A stretch of 62,170 bases of DNA, taken from Candidatus Nitrosopumilus sp. (GTDB taxonomy: Archaea > Thermoproteota > Nitrososphaeria > Nitrososphaerales > Nitrosopumilaceae). The stretch lies in contig JAPFQF010000018.1 of the NCBI GenBank assembly GCA_029255365.1, positions 1 to 62,170 of the forward strand, given 5' to 3'. Positions 43,965-52,086 of this stretch are shown one piece after another. The position numbers and the translations under genes were made by a program. The notes under the pieces were generated by a model, which was not told the origin of the DNA, did not search any database, and worked only from the letters and a program-made list of their open reading frames with translations. How positions within the stretch are numbered: the first letter of the stretch is position 1; each line of letters starts with the position of its first letter.

Positions 43965-44258
43965 TCAAATTTGAATCTGATAATTTTCTAAATAATTATA
44001 ATGAGTTCTCAAAAAATCCATGATCTTTCTATCTTCATTTTTATCAATTGGAGCCCCATTTGCAAGAATACTAAGATATTTTAAATTAGATTTTAGTTGA
44101 TAAAGTGATTTTTTTATTCCTTTTTCATATTTCATTCTCAAAAATTCTATCATATTTTCTTCTATCTGTAAAATCTCTGTTTCCAAATCTAGGATATTTT
44201 GACAAATGGCATTTTGCATTCTTTTTTTACAATCAATATTCAAAATAACTTTGATCAT
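43965..44258 (-). CDS. Hypothetical helical protein, 97 aa
   Basis: No family recognised. The product is predicted to be entirely helical with a coiled-coil-like central part: NILDLETEILQIEENMIEFL and KKSLYQLKSNLKYLSILANG. It lies alone in AT-rich DNA. It could be a dimeric scaffold or small regulator, but nothing shows this. Confidence 0.45.
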   Translation of the reverse strand: MIKVILNIDCKKRMQNAICQNILDLETEILQIEENMIEFLRMKYEKGIKKSLYQLKSNLKYLSILANGAPIDKNEDRKIMDFLRTHYNYLENYQIQI

Positions 44259-44356
44259 TGAATTTCTTATGGATTGTTTGAAAATTTTGTATATTTTAAA
44301 CAGATTTTTAGAATTATTACAAGCTAGAATAAATCAAATGATCGCCATAACCGACC

Positions 44357-44473
44357 ATGCCAAAGAAGATAGACAGTAGTGAAAAGAAGAGAATTCAGGA
44401 AAAACATAGAGAAGAATTCAAAGAGAGGTTTAGAGAGAGGATTGAAAAAGGTGAAGTAATGGACTTTACCTAG
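44357..44473 (+). CDS. Very small charged protein, 38 aa
   Basis: MPKKIDSSEKKRIQEKHREE followed by FKERFRERIEKGEVMDFT. It is strongly charged and helical. The biased composition and clean ATG support translation, but the length gives little statistical weight. It converges on the AsnC-type gene (7 bp apart). Confidence 0.35.
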   Translation: MPKKIDSSEKKRIQEKHREEFKERFRERIEKGEVMDFT

Positions 44474-44480
44474 AAAATAA

Positions 44481-44729
44481 TCATCTGCTAAATCCTTTAT
44501 TATTTATTATGTTAATTGTCATGGTGGATTTTATCCCTGCAATTTTTCTCATTCCTTTTGAAATACCACTTCGTATACTTTGTTCGTTTGATGATTCTAG
44601 TTTTGTTATGATATCATATGTTCCAAAAGCGCCAAATGCATTTGTAATGCTGTGGATTTTTTTTAGAGATGAAATAACTTGTTTTTTGGCACCCAAATCA
44701 CAATTCATCATTACATATGCCTTAGGCAA
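44481..44729 (-). CDS. Stand-alone Lrp/AsnC effector (RAM) domain
   Basis: An 82-residue protein that is only the C-terminal ligand-binding domain of Lrp/AsnC regulators: AYVMMNCDLGAKKQVISSLK, ITNAFGAFGTYDIITKLES and IAGIKSTMTINII. There is no DNA-binding part. Such proteins usually oligomerise and bind amino acids or partner regulators. The start is TTG 44729. The full-length Lrp at 15669 is a possible partner, though distant. Confidence 0.8.
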   Translation of the reverse strand: MPKAYVMMNCDLGAKKQVISSLKKIHSITNAFGAFGTYDIITKLESSNEQSIRSGISKGMRKIAGIKSTMTINIINNKGFSR

Positions 44730-44763
44730 TTATTTCTCATTCCTCATAGTTGGTAAAGAGTGA

Positions 44764-45235
44764 TGTTGAAACATCACACTATAATAGCACGAATTAGAAT
44801 AAAAGACTTAAAAATAAATTCTAATATTAAAAAATAATAGAAAAATTAAACAGATTTTCATTATTACGGTAGAGTAGTTTTTATTTTATTATGATGTAAT
44901 TGGTTAAGGCAGTAATCGATCAAACATGGAGAAAAAAGGGTCGATGGTATTGATCAAAGGATCAGTTCAAGATTACTGCCTGTATTTTTTGATGATCGTG
45001 GTTCAAAACTAAAATTTTTTAAATTAAATAGTACTAGTTATTTTGCGAACCCCCATTCCAACATGACCGACCACTGCATAGTCATATTTTACATATTATT
45101 ATTTTTTTATAATTTAGATATAGTCAATGGATGAATTTTCTAGTTTTAGGTAACATACATTCACTATGCCATCTTTTACTCCTAAAATATTAATTAACAG
45201 TTAATCTGATTTTCATTGAAAGAATTACAATTAAT
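44764..45235. other. AT-rich intergenic region with one long inverted repeat
   Basis: No convincing gene in about 470 bp. The only strong structure is the inverted repeat at 44908-44980. Short frames are below 25 codons. TATA-like runs are frequent because of base composition. Confidence 0.5.
44908..44980 (+). ncRNA. Putative structured small RNA (long inverted repeat)
   Basis: GGCAGTAATC (44908-44917) pairs perfectly with GATTACTGCC (44971-44980). Directly inside, GATCAA (44918-44923) pairs with TTGATC (44950-44955), giving a 16-base 5' arm with a 15-base bulge on the 3' side. A T-run (tattttttg) follows. A TATA-like tttttattttatt lies about 25 bp before. The orientation is inferred from these flanks. 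No protein frame overlaps it. Confidence 0.42.
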
Positions 45236-45682
45236 TTAGGAATAATATTCCTTGAATCCCTTGTCAGTTGGAAGTAATTCAGTTTTAGGACCAAACATAC
45301 CCTGTTTTTGAACTACTTTTAACAATCCATTTTTCTCCAAATCTTCCAAGATGCCATCGAGATCTTTACTATCCAATCCAGTATTTTTTTGAATACTTTC
45401 AAATGATTTTGAACCTCGATTAAGCGCCCCTAAAACAAGATCATTTTTTGATTTAGGTTGTCTAGATTCCATTGGCGGTTTTTGTTGATATTCGTCAAAA
45501 TGTGAATCATGACGATTCGGTTGCGGTTGTTGATTTGCCGGTTGATTCGGCTGCTGTTGAAGTTGCTGCGGAAAGAAGTTTTTTCCTATGCCATATTTTG
45601 CCAAAATACGCGGAATAACCCTAGCTAAAGGGATTGCCAAGAAAATTAGGATGTATATCCAAGAAAAGTTGGGTTCTACCAT
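45236..45682 (-). CDS. Membrane-anchored winged-helix protein, 148 aa
   Basis: Residues about 8-30 form one membrane segment (IYILIFLAIPLARVIPRILA). A Gln/Pro-rich linker follows (about 38-75, QQPNQPANQQPQPN). The C-terminal 70 residues are a winged helix: DLVLGALNRGSKSFESIQKN, LDGILEDLEKNGLLKVV. It looks like a membrane-tethered regulator. It diverges from the SPFH gene with 100 bp between starts, suggesting a shared membrane-related role. Confidence 0.6.
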   Translation of the reverse strand: MVEPNFSWIYILIFLAIPLARVIPRILAKYGIGKNFFPQQLQQQPNQPANQQPQPNRHDSHFDEYQQKPPMESRQPKSKNDLVLGALNRGSKSFESIQKNTGLDSKDLDGILEDLEKNGLLKVVQKQGMFGPKTELLPTDKGFKEYYS

Positions 45683-45782
45683 TATCTCTTTGACACAATG
45701 AAGGCATAAATTTGTTGAGAGTAGATATCCCCATCAATGCGCCGCAGATTGATATAATAGTAGGAGACATACAGTTGATTTA

Positions 45783-46646
45783 TTGTCAAAGTATCAATCT
45801 CCCAACGTTAGCGTAAATTTCGGGGCTGCAAAACTAGTTTTAGTTGGAATTATCTTATTAATAATAATCGGGGTGGTTGCATCTGCTTCAGTACAAATTG
45901 TAGATTCTGGAAATAGGGGTGTTTTGCTTCATTGGAGTGCAGTTGATACAACTGTACCACCTCTGGAGGAAGGACTTCATTTCGTAACTCCGTTCCAAGA
46001 CAGTGTTGTAAACATAGAAGTCAGAACTATGAAATTAGCCAAGTCAACATCCTCAGCATCAAAAGACCTTCAAACGGTATCAACAGAAGTAACAGTAAAC
46101 TATAGACCATCTCCAAATTCAGTTCATATACTATACAAAGAAATAGGATTAGACTATGAGAATAGGGTTATTCAGCCAGCAGTAGAGGAAGTGGTGAAAC
46201 AGGTTACAGCCAATTATAATGCAGCAGAACTAATCACAAAACGACCCCTAGTTAAAGCAGATATAGAATCTGAAATTACTACCCGTCTTAACGAATACAA
46301 CATTATAACAGACGTCATTTCAATTACTGATTTTCAATTTTCCGCATTGTTTGCTCAAGCCATTGAATCCAAAGTAGAAGCAGAGCAAAAGGCACAAAAA
46401 GCGGAAAACGATCTGATCAGAATAGAAGTAGAAGCAAGACAACATGAAGCTCAGGCTGAAGGTCTTGCAGCGGCAAACATTGCCGAAGCCAGAGGAGAAG
46501 CCGAAGCAATTGCAATCATCAATCAGGCACTATCAACAAATCCAAATTATTTAGAATGGCTGAAGACTCAAGCATGGGATGGAAGACTGCCACTTGTGGT
46601 TGGTGAAGGTGGAACACCGTTCATTTCAATCCCAGTAAAGCCTTAG
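45783..46646 (+). CDS. SPFH/Band 7 (prohibitin-like) membrane protein
   Basis: A 287-residue protein with an N-terminal membrane segment (about 18-40, LVLVGIILLIIIGVVASASV), an SPFH domain (GNRGVLLHWSAVDTT, GLHFVTPFQDSVVNIEVRTM) and an Ala/Glu-rich coiled coil (AEQKAQKAENDLIRIEVEAR). The order is that of prohibitins, which build ring-like membrane scaffolds. It starts at TTG 45783. No NfeD partner is adjacent. Confidence 0.9.
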   Translation: MSKYQSPNVSVNFGAAKLVLVGIILLIIIGVVASASVQIVDSGNRGVLLHWSAVDTTVPPLEEGLHFVTPFQDSVVNIEVRTMKLAKSTSSASKDLQTVSTEVTVNYRPSPNSVHILYKEIGLDYENRVIQPAVEEVVKQVTANYNAAELITKRPLVKADIESEITTRLNEYNIITDVISITDFQFSALFAQAIESKVEAEQKAQKAENDLIRIEVEARQHEAQAEGLAAANIAEARGEAEAIAIINQALSTNPNYLEWLKTQAWDGRLPLVVGEGGTPFISIPVKP

Positions 46647-46659
46647 ATATTTTTAAAAC

Positions 46660-46965
46660 TTAGTTATTTTCTTTGTCTTTTTGGTAGTCTCTGATTGCAT
46701 CATACATTGCAAGAAACTGTTCGGGTTCATTCTGCCTGTAATTTTTTTCAAGATTTTTGATTTCTTGGTGTGAAATTGATTCCCCCTTATTTTCATAATA
46801 CTCCTTAATTATTTGGGACGGGGTTTTTTTGATATTGTACTTTTGAAGCGACCGGTTCACAGATCTTTTGCAGTACAGATCATAAATCAGAAATCTATAG
46901 GCAAGATATCCAGATAACCCTATAATTGCAACGACAAGTATGGGAATTATTATGATTGGAGCCAT
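46660..46965 (-). CDS. Small membrane-anchored protein, 101 aa
   Basis: An N-terminal membrane segment (APIIIIPILVVAIIGLSGYL) precedes a charged cytoplasmic part with KKTPSQIIKEYYENKGESIS and EPEQFLAMYDAIRDYQKDKE. No family recognised. It converges on the SPFH gene (13 bp between ends). Confidence 0.5.
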   Translation of the reverse strand: MAPIIIIPILVVAIIGLSGYLAYRFLIYDLYCKRSVNRSLQKYNIKKTPSQIIKEYYENKGESISHQEIKNLEKNYRQNEPEQFLAMYDAIRDYQKDKENN

Positions 46966-47079
46966 GCATGATCAGACATCTTTTGAGTATTTCATTGTTA
47001 TTCTTTTCTGCATCAGGAATCCATTCAGCGCATAAAATTGCTAAAAGAGTTTTATGTGCAAATGATTTCAAAAAAAATA

Positions 47080-47229
47080 ATGGGTCTGTTTTCACGCAAA
47101 AAAGAGATCATTGTTGGGAATATTTGCCCAAAGTGCGACATGGAATTTGCAGACTCGGAAAGAACGCTGCGCCATATGGAAAAAGCCCACAAATCTAAAA
47201 AGAAATTCGAATGCAATTCATGCGGCTAG
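47080..47229 (+). CDS. Small C2H2 zinc-finger protein, 49 aa
   Basis: The product starts MGLFSRKKEIIVGNICPKCD and has a classical finger: C-x2-C, then ERTLRHMEKAH with two His, then a terminal CNSCG that adds a second Cys pair at the very end. I start at ATG 47080; the frame is open 14 codons further upstream. Single-finger C2H2 proteins are frequent in archaea and usually bind nucleic acid. Confidence 0.65.
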   Translation: MGLFSRKKEIIVGNICPKCDMEFADSERTLRHMEKAHKSKKKFECNSCG

Positions 47230-47282
47230 GAATCAGTTTCATCATGATATTCCATTAAATATGAATAATGATTGAAGCTGTC

Positions 47283-47531
47283 ATGACCAACAAGGACAAA
47301 CTAAATAAAATTTCAGGCATTTCAGCACTTGGCATGTTTGCATTGATTGTATCAGGGCACGTTACTGGAAACGGTTCAGTGCTGGGATTTCCAAACGCCA
47401 TGGCCCTTTATGCCCTCATGCCAGCGGCACTGATTTGGTTTGGCACAAGAAAAAACGGGTGTGGAAGTTGCAATCAGACAGGTGCAATTTCAGATAAGGA
47501 AGATCAGAGTAGTTTCGGCAGTTCCAAGTGA
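47283..47531 (+). CDS. Small membrane protein, 82 aa
   Basis: MTNKDKLNKISGISALGMFA begins a protein with two hydrophobic segments (about 10-30 and 42-58) and a hydrophilic C-terminus containing a C-x-x-C (NGCGSCNQTG). I start at ATG 47283 rather than five codons upstream. Function unknown; the CxxC may bind metal or be redox-active. Confidence 0.5.
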   Translation: MTNKDKLNKISGISALGMFALIVSGHVTGNGSVLGFPNAMALYALMPAALIWFGTRKNGCGSCNQTGAISDKEDQSSFGSSK

Positions 47532-47593
47532 TGGTTTCTCGGCTAAAAAAACCAAGTTAGTCTTAAATGGAGTATTTTTGAATTTTATGCAAA

Positions 47594-48790
47594 ATGGGGG
47601 AATTTCAAGAATTTGCGGAGGCGTTATTTGGACAATTGTCAGTAGAAATTAACGAAGAAAAAGAGATCGTGGAGCTGGCAATCAGAGCCAAAGACGACAT
47701 TGCAAACAGGGTACAATTCAAAGAGTTGGGCGAGATTGCAAGCGGGGTACTGCCAGATTTTAAAAACAGGGCCGAGGAATTTCTGGGAATCAAGGTTCCA
47801 GAAAACATCTCGTTAAAAATTCTAGAGTTGGAAGAACTGAAGAAGATCAAAGGAAACAAAGTATTTGCAGACAAAGAATCAAAAGAATTTGTCAGCGAGT
47901 TGTTTAACGCGGTTGCAAAAGAGAACCTGAAAAAAATTGCAGAACTGATGCAGCAAGACACTGCAAAATATCTAGTATATTCAACTTATGCGATCCAATA
48001 CATTTCAAAAATCACAACGACATATGGGGACTATCTTGATTCAGAAATCTACTTGAACAAATTCATTTTGTCAAGATACCCGCAAATAATTCTACACAAG
48101 CAGGGCGAACCGTATGAATCAAAATTTGAAAATGTCAATTCCGGGTATCTCGGCGCCGTAAAGATGACTGTGCTTGAAGAGCTAATCCACTCGGCGCAAG
48201 GAAACCTTCAGCAAGTAAACAAAAGTGCAGCAATGGAGGTAAACAAGATAAACGAGGAATTGGCAAAGATCATTCTATCACTAGATACTGAAACTACCAA
48301 CAGGCTATCAGAATACTGCCAGTTGCAAGCAGTTCCAGACGACTTTCCATTTGCAAAAAAAGCTAATCTGTTCTTCTTTTTGAATCCGGATCATTTCCTG
48401 ATTGAGCAAATCGGACCAGACGTCATGACATTTACTCACGTGGAGATAGATCCAAAGATTGGAGAGTCGGTTCCAGAACTGCTGGACATCTACAAGAGAT
48501 GGCTATCCCCAATACAACAGCACCACGCAGCATTTACAGCGATGGAGGGAATGGCAGCTTTTGCAATTGAAAGTATATTAAAGGATGATCAGGATTTTCA
48601 AAATTACCTTACAACGTTTATGGGAACCGACTTTTCATCATATCAGGTAAGAAAGAGCATGGGCAGGGACTTTACAAAAACAATTTATGAAAAAATAGGT
48701 AGGGACACCTTCAAAAGAATGATAGAAGTGCCCCCAAACACTCGTGAACTGAAAGATCCCCAATTATACCTCAAGAGACTTGGTATGTAA
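47594..48790 (+). CDS. Uncharacterised protein with a gluzincin-like but altered motif, 398 aa
   Basis: No named family recognised. A helix reads TVLEELIHSAQGNLQ (about residues 195-210), shaped like the HExxH helix of metallopeptidases but with Glu at the first His position (E-E-L-I-H). A second helix HAAFTAMEGMAAFAIESIL (about 315) could supply a third ligand, as in gluzincins. The N-terminal third is helical and charged. It lies 3 bp from the SirB1-like gene, suggesting one operon. Whether it binds metal is unknown. Confidence 0.55.
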   Translation: MGEFQEFAEALFGQLSVEINEEKEIVELAIRAKDDIANRVQFKELGEIASGVLPDFKNRAEEFLGIKVPENISLKILELEELKKIKGNKVFADKESKEFVSELFNAVAKENLKKIAELMQQDTAKYLVYSTYAIQYISKITTTYGDYLDSEIYLNKFILSRYPQIILHKQGEPYESKFENVNSGYLGAVKMTVLEELIHSAQGNLQQVNKSAAMEVNKINEELAKIILSLDTETTNRLSEYCQLQAVPDDFPFAKKANLFFFLNPDHFLIEQIGPDVMTFTHVEIDPKIGESVPELLDIYKRWLSPIQQHHAAFTAMEGMAAFAIESILKDDQDFQNYLTTFMGTDFSSYQVRKSMGRDFTKTIYEKIGRDTFKRMIEVPPNTRELKDPQLYLKRLGM

Positions 48791-48793
48791 CAA

Positions 48794-49612
48794 TTGGAAG
48801 AAAAATTTGATCCCCTAGTTGCAGAATGGGTTACATTTGTAAACAATCCAAGTTTCAACTTGGTTGAAAAATGTCTCAAATTTGCGCAGATTTTGGAATA
48901 TCCAGATCTTAACGTGGATGAGTACATTCAAAAAATAAACCACATCGGGAAATCCTTAAAAGAGTCAATCAGCGACGTTAAAAATCCGACATACTTGATT
49001 TCGATGTTAAACGAACATCTCTTTGAAAACTTGGGATTTAGCGGAGATGATGACGATTACTACAATCCAAAAAATAATTTTTTGAACGAAGTAATCGATA
49101 AAAAAACAGGGCTTCCCATCACCATTTCGATTCTGTATGCAGAAATTGCAAAATTCATCGGGTTAGATCTCAAGATAGTCGGATTTCCCGGCCACATATT
49201 GGTAAAATACAACGAAGAGATAATCTTGGATCCGTTTTATGACGGGCGACTGCTAGATGTAGATGATCTGCAGGATATTCTTGATGCTAATTTTGGAGGC
49301 CAGTTAGAATTTCTGCCGGAATTTCTTGACGAGGTAAAACCGGAGCAGATTCTTGTCAGACTGGCAAGGAATTTAAAAAACTCCTACGTTCAGTCGTTTG
49401 TCTATGAGAAAGCATTACGGTGTGTGAACATGGTATTGTCCATTGAGCCGGAATCATCTGAAGACATCAGAGACAAAGGAATCATAGAAGAAAGACTGCA
49501 AAATTCTGAAACCGCCCTAAAATATTTGAACAGATATTTAGAAATTAATCCAAATGCAGAAGACGTGGACTTTATTTTGGAATTAATCAGAAGCATAAAG
49601 ACAAAGAATTAA
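48794..49612 (+). CDS. SirB1-like transglutaminase-core/TPR protein
   Basis: A 272-residue protein of the Transglut_core2/SirB1 family: NNFLNEVIDKKTGLPITISI, YAEIAKFIGLDLKIVGFPGH and ILDPFYDGRLLD, followed by TPR-like helices to the end (AETALKYLNRYLEINPNAED-like, printed SETALKYLNRYLEINPNAED). The family's enzymatic activity is unclear. It starts at TTG 48794, coupled to the preceding gene. The 3' end carries a 26-bp tandem duplication that includes the stop codon. Confidence 0.82.
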   Translation: MEEKFDPLVAEWVTFVNNPSFNLVEKCLKFAQILEYPDLNVDEYIQKINHIGKSLKESISDVKNPTYLISMLNEHLFENLGFSGDDDDYYNPKNNFLNEVIDKKTGLPITISILYAEIAKFIGLDLKIVGFPGHILVKYNEEIILDPFYDGRLLDVDDLQDILDANFGGQLEFLPEFLDEVKPEQILVRLARNLKNSYVQSFVYEKALRCVNMVLSIEPESSEDIRDKGIIEERLQNSETALKYLNRYLEINPNAEDVDFILELIRSIKTKN

Positions 49613-49632
49613 TCAGAAGCATAAAGACAAAG
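49581..49632. repeat. 26-bp tandem duplication across the SirB1-like stop codon
   Basis: Two identical 26-bp copies, 49581-49606 and 49607-49632, of a unit beginning aattaatcagaagcataaag. The second copy contributes the TAA that ends the protein, so the duplication has fixed the C-terminus. Perfect identity suggests a recent event. Confidence 0.9.
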
Positions 49633-49634
49633 AA

Positions 49635-49805
49635 TCAATCAATGATAGAATCCAGGTCTCTACCTTTCTTAATCATGGATATTTCATGACGGGCGATTTT
49701 ATTTCTAAACGCTCCTTTGAGGATATCGACTTCACTTCTGAGCAGTGCAATTTCATCCTCAAGCTTTGCAACTCTTTCATAGATGGTTTCAGCTTCTGAA
49801 CTCAT
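49635..49805 (-). CDS. Small coiled-coil protein, 56 aa
   Basis: MSSEAETIYERVAKLEDEIA then LLRSEVDILKGAFRNKIARH form one long amphipathic helix with a heptad pattern. It ends SMIKKGRDLDSIID. It is likely a dimeric coiled coil; no function can be given. It converges on the SirB1-like gene, 22 bp away. Confidence 0.6.
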   Translation of the reverse strand: MSSEAETIYERVAKLEDEIALLRSEVDILKGAFRNKIARHEISMIKKGRDLDSIID

Positions 49806-49878
49806 AATTATCTATGAATAGAAAATTGTCTTAAAAAGTTATGGGTGCATATTTTGATTGACAAGTTAGATTTTTGAA

Positions 49879-50040
49879 CTATAATTCAAATTCTTGACGA
49901 CATTTCTCGCATTTTGCTCTCTCTTCTCCAGGAGAGCCAAGAAGGAAAATTTTGCCAATTGTTTTACACAAAGGACACATTCCAGTAGTGGCATTTTTTG
50001 GACCAGTACGAATAATTTTTTGCGATTTTCTTCGTCCCAT
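49879..50040 (-). CDS. Zinc-ribbon protein, Elf1-like transcription elongation factor candidate
   Basis: A 53-residue protein beginning MGRRKSQKIIRT, with a zinc ribbon formed by MCPLCKTIGK and AKCEKCRQEF. A basic MGRRK start followed by a four-Cys ribbon is the layout of Elf1 homologues, which bind RNA polymerase. The protein is shorter than eukaryotic Elf1 (about 80), so the call is tentative. Confidence 0.6.
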   Translation of the reverse strand: MGRRKSQKIIRTGPKNATTGMCPLCKTIGKIFLLGSPGEERAKCEKCRQEFEL

Positions 50041-50075
50041 GAAAAAACTTCTTGAATCGGTCTATTAAGTTTTAA

Positions 50076-50162
50076 TGGCGCGGGGAGAGGGATTTGAACC
50101 CACGTGTCCTTGCGAACATGAAATTAGCAATCTCACGCCCTACCGAGCTAGGCGACCCCCGC
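50076..50162 (-). tRNA. tRNA-Ser (GCT)
   Basis: Minus-strand tRNA with acceptor GCGGGGG/TCCCCGC, D-stem GCCT/GGGC, anticodon stem TGAGA/TTTCA, loop TTGCTAA (anticodon GCT) and a long variable arm of 15 bases, as in class II tRNAs. Discriminator G, and CCA is encoded (50076-50078). The T-stem has one T-T mismatch. No intron. Confidence 0.93.
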
Positions 50163-50195
50163 ATAAAGATGCCTAGAATGTATCTGTAAATAAAT

Positions 50196-50942
50196 TCATT
50201 CGTCGCCAAATTGGCTGTAATTGTTCATTATATCCTCAATCGGGAGCCTCTTTCCGCCTACAATTTTCAGATCCACCTTTATTTTTTTGCCAGATATGGT
50301 CAGGATGTTGTAGGTATTTTCAAACAATCCGCGAACCCTCTCAGATGTGGCAGTTCCGGCATTAACTACGGTTAGGGATCCGAAAGTCCAGGCCCACGGC
50401 CTATGCTTGTGTCCACATAATACCACATCAACTTTAGAATCTAACACTGCTCTTAGAACGTCACCTGCGTCAACAACGGTGAGTTGATCAGAGCCAGTGT
50501 CAGGGATTGAAATCAGGTGGTGATGCATCGCTACAATTTTCACCCTGTCCTTGTATTTTTTCATGGTTCTCTCCAGCCACAGGTTTTGTCTATATCCAAC
50601 CTCGCCATTGTTTCTATCAGGTCTAGCAGTTCCGACTGTAACTAGTACAACATCATCACTTAACTCGTTGACAGTTTCAAACGGAAAGAATTTTTTAAAT
50701 AACAAATAGCCAGTGTTCCTGTAATCATGGTTTCCACTAATCGCGATAATTTTTTTTGTTTTGAATTTTGTTAGTAGTGATTTGCATTTCTCATATTCGC
50801 TCATCAGCCCCTCGTTTGTCAAATCGCCTGTAATTACAATCACGTCGGGATTCAGTTCGTTTACCTCGTCAACCAAAATATCAAATTTTTCCTGCAGAAA
50901 CTGCGAGCCCACATGAAGATCTGAGATTTGGACTATCTGCAT
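50196..50942 (-). CDS. Calcineurin-type metallophosphoesterase
   Basis: A protein of about 248 residues with the metallophosphoesterase motifs in order: VQISDLHVGS (D-x-H), VITGDLTNEG (GD), ISGNHDYRNT (GNHD) and VAMHHHLI plus VLCGHKHRPW (GH-x-H). I use ATG 50942; an upstream start would add about 22 unrelated residues. It may cleave phosphodiesters such as cyclic nucleotides; the substrate is unknown. It starts about 110 bp from a divergent dehydrogenase. Confidence 0.88.
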   Translation of the reverse strand: MQIVQISDLHVGSQFLQEKFDILVDEVNELNPDVIVITGDLTNEGLMSEYEKCKSLLTKFKTKKIIAISGNHDYRNTGYLLFKKFFPFETVNELSDDVVLVTVGTARPDRNNGEVGYRQNLWLERTMKKYKDRVKIVAMHHHLISIPDTGSDQLTVVDAGDVLRAVLDSKVDVVLCGHKHRPWAWTFGSLTVVNAGTATSERVRGLFENTYNILTISGKKIKVDLKIVGGKRLPIEDIMNNYSQFGDE

Positions 50943-51054
50943 TTGAGTATAGCTTGTCAGATTGGGTATTAAATCATCTCCATGGAAAAGACACAGAGAA
51001 TGTTTCAAAATGCAAGATAGAATTAAATAATAAACGCCTCAAATTTTTGCAGTT

Positions 51055-52086
51055 TTGAGTAAAAAAGCAGCAGTAATGAAAGGTGACGGCATCGGACCCG
51101 AAGTTGTGGATTCAATGCTAAGAGTGCTAAAGGAATGCAACCTTCAATCAGAATTAATTCTTTGTGAAGTAGGCTCGGAGCAATGGGAGAAAAACGGTAG
51201 AAAAGACGCGTCGTACATTCCTGATGCAACCATGAAAATTTTAGAAGAATCAGATTGCTGTTTCAAGGGCCCAACAACTACAATTCCAGTTCCAGGTGCA
51301 CCTAGAAGTGTCGCAGTTACATTAAGACAAAAATTTGATCTTTATGCAAATATCAGGCCGACTAAGACTTATGAGAGACTGACGCCGAACAGGAAGCTTG
51401 ATTGCGTCTGCTTCAGGGAAGCTACCGAGGGGCTCTATACCGGCGTAGAGGTAAAAATCACAGACGATGCAGCCATAGCAATCAGGAAGATCACAAGACA
51501 GGGAAGCAGAAGGCTGGCGGACTCTGCAGTGGATTGGGCAAACAAGTTCAACATGAAAAAAATGGTTGCAATTACAAAAAGAAACATCCTGAAGCAGACT
51601 GACGGAATATTTTGGGAGGAAACACAGAAAGCAGTCGAAGGAACCGGAATTGAATTATCTGAAATTTACATAGACAACATGGCACAGCAGATGGTGATTG
51701 CCACCGAGCAGTTCAACGGTTCTGTGCTGGTCAGCACCAACTTATTCATGGACATTATTTCCGAGCTTGCATCAGCTCTTGTTGGTTCAATCGGGCTAAT
51801 CTACTCCGCCAACATCGGAGACAGATATGCAATGTTTGAGGCAGCGCATGGAAGCGCCCCACAGTTTGCAGGGCAAAACAAGGTAAATCCTACTGCAACC
51901 GTCCTGTCAGGAGCTTGGATGGCAGATTATCTTGGAGAAAGGGAAATCAGGGACGCAATCTTTGCCGCAACTGACAGAGTGATCAACGAAGGGAAGGCAG
52001 TCACATGGGACATTGGTGGCAGCGCATCAACGACGCAGATGATCGATGCAATCGTCAGATATGCTAAAGAAAACCTAAGAAAGTAA
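51055..52086 (+). CDS. Isocitrate/isopropylmalate dehydrogenase family enzyme
   Basis: A 343-residue beta-decarboxylating dehydrogenase: MKGDGIGPEVVDSML at the start, IRPTKTYERL, CFREATEGLYTGVE, IYIDNMAQQMV and FEAAHGSAPQFAGQNKVNPTA, with the NAD-type nucleotide loop GSAP. Isocitrate, homoisocitrate and isopropylmalate are the possible substrates. Homoisocitrate would complete the lysine route that starts with lysS in this window, but the key specificity residues cannot be judged by eye. It starts at TTG 51055. Confidence 0.85.
   Translation: MSKKAAVMKGDGIGPEVVDSMLRVLKECNLQSELILCEVGSEQWEKNGRKDASYIPDATMKILEESDCCFKGPTTTIPVPGAPRSVAVTLRQKFDLYANIRPTKTYERLTPNRKLDCVCFREATEGLYTGVEVKITDDAAIAIRKITRQGSRRLADSAVDWANKFNMKKMVAITKRNILKQTDGIFWEETQKAVEGTGIELSEIYIDNMAQQMVIATEQFNGSVLVSTNLFMDIISELASALVGSIGLIYSANIGDRYAMFEAAHGSAPQFAGQNKVNPTATVLSGAWMADYLGEREIRDAIFAATDRVINEGKAVTWDIGGSASTTQMIDAIVRYAKENLRK

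Noticed and set aside
41150-45235. Integrated genetic element at tRNA-Met
   Set aside because: No integrase and no repeat of the tRNA 3' end was found downstream, so only a turnover zone can be claimed.
50943-51008. 22-residue N-terminal extension of the metallophosphoesterase
   Set aside because: The family begins at the VQISDLH strand; the extension shows no signal peptide or similarity.
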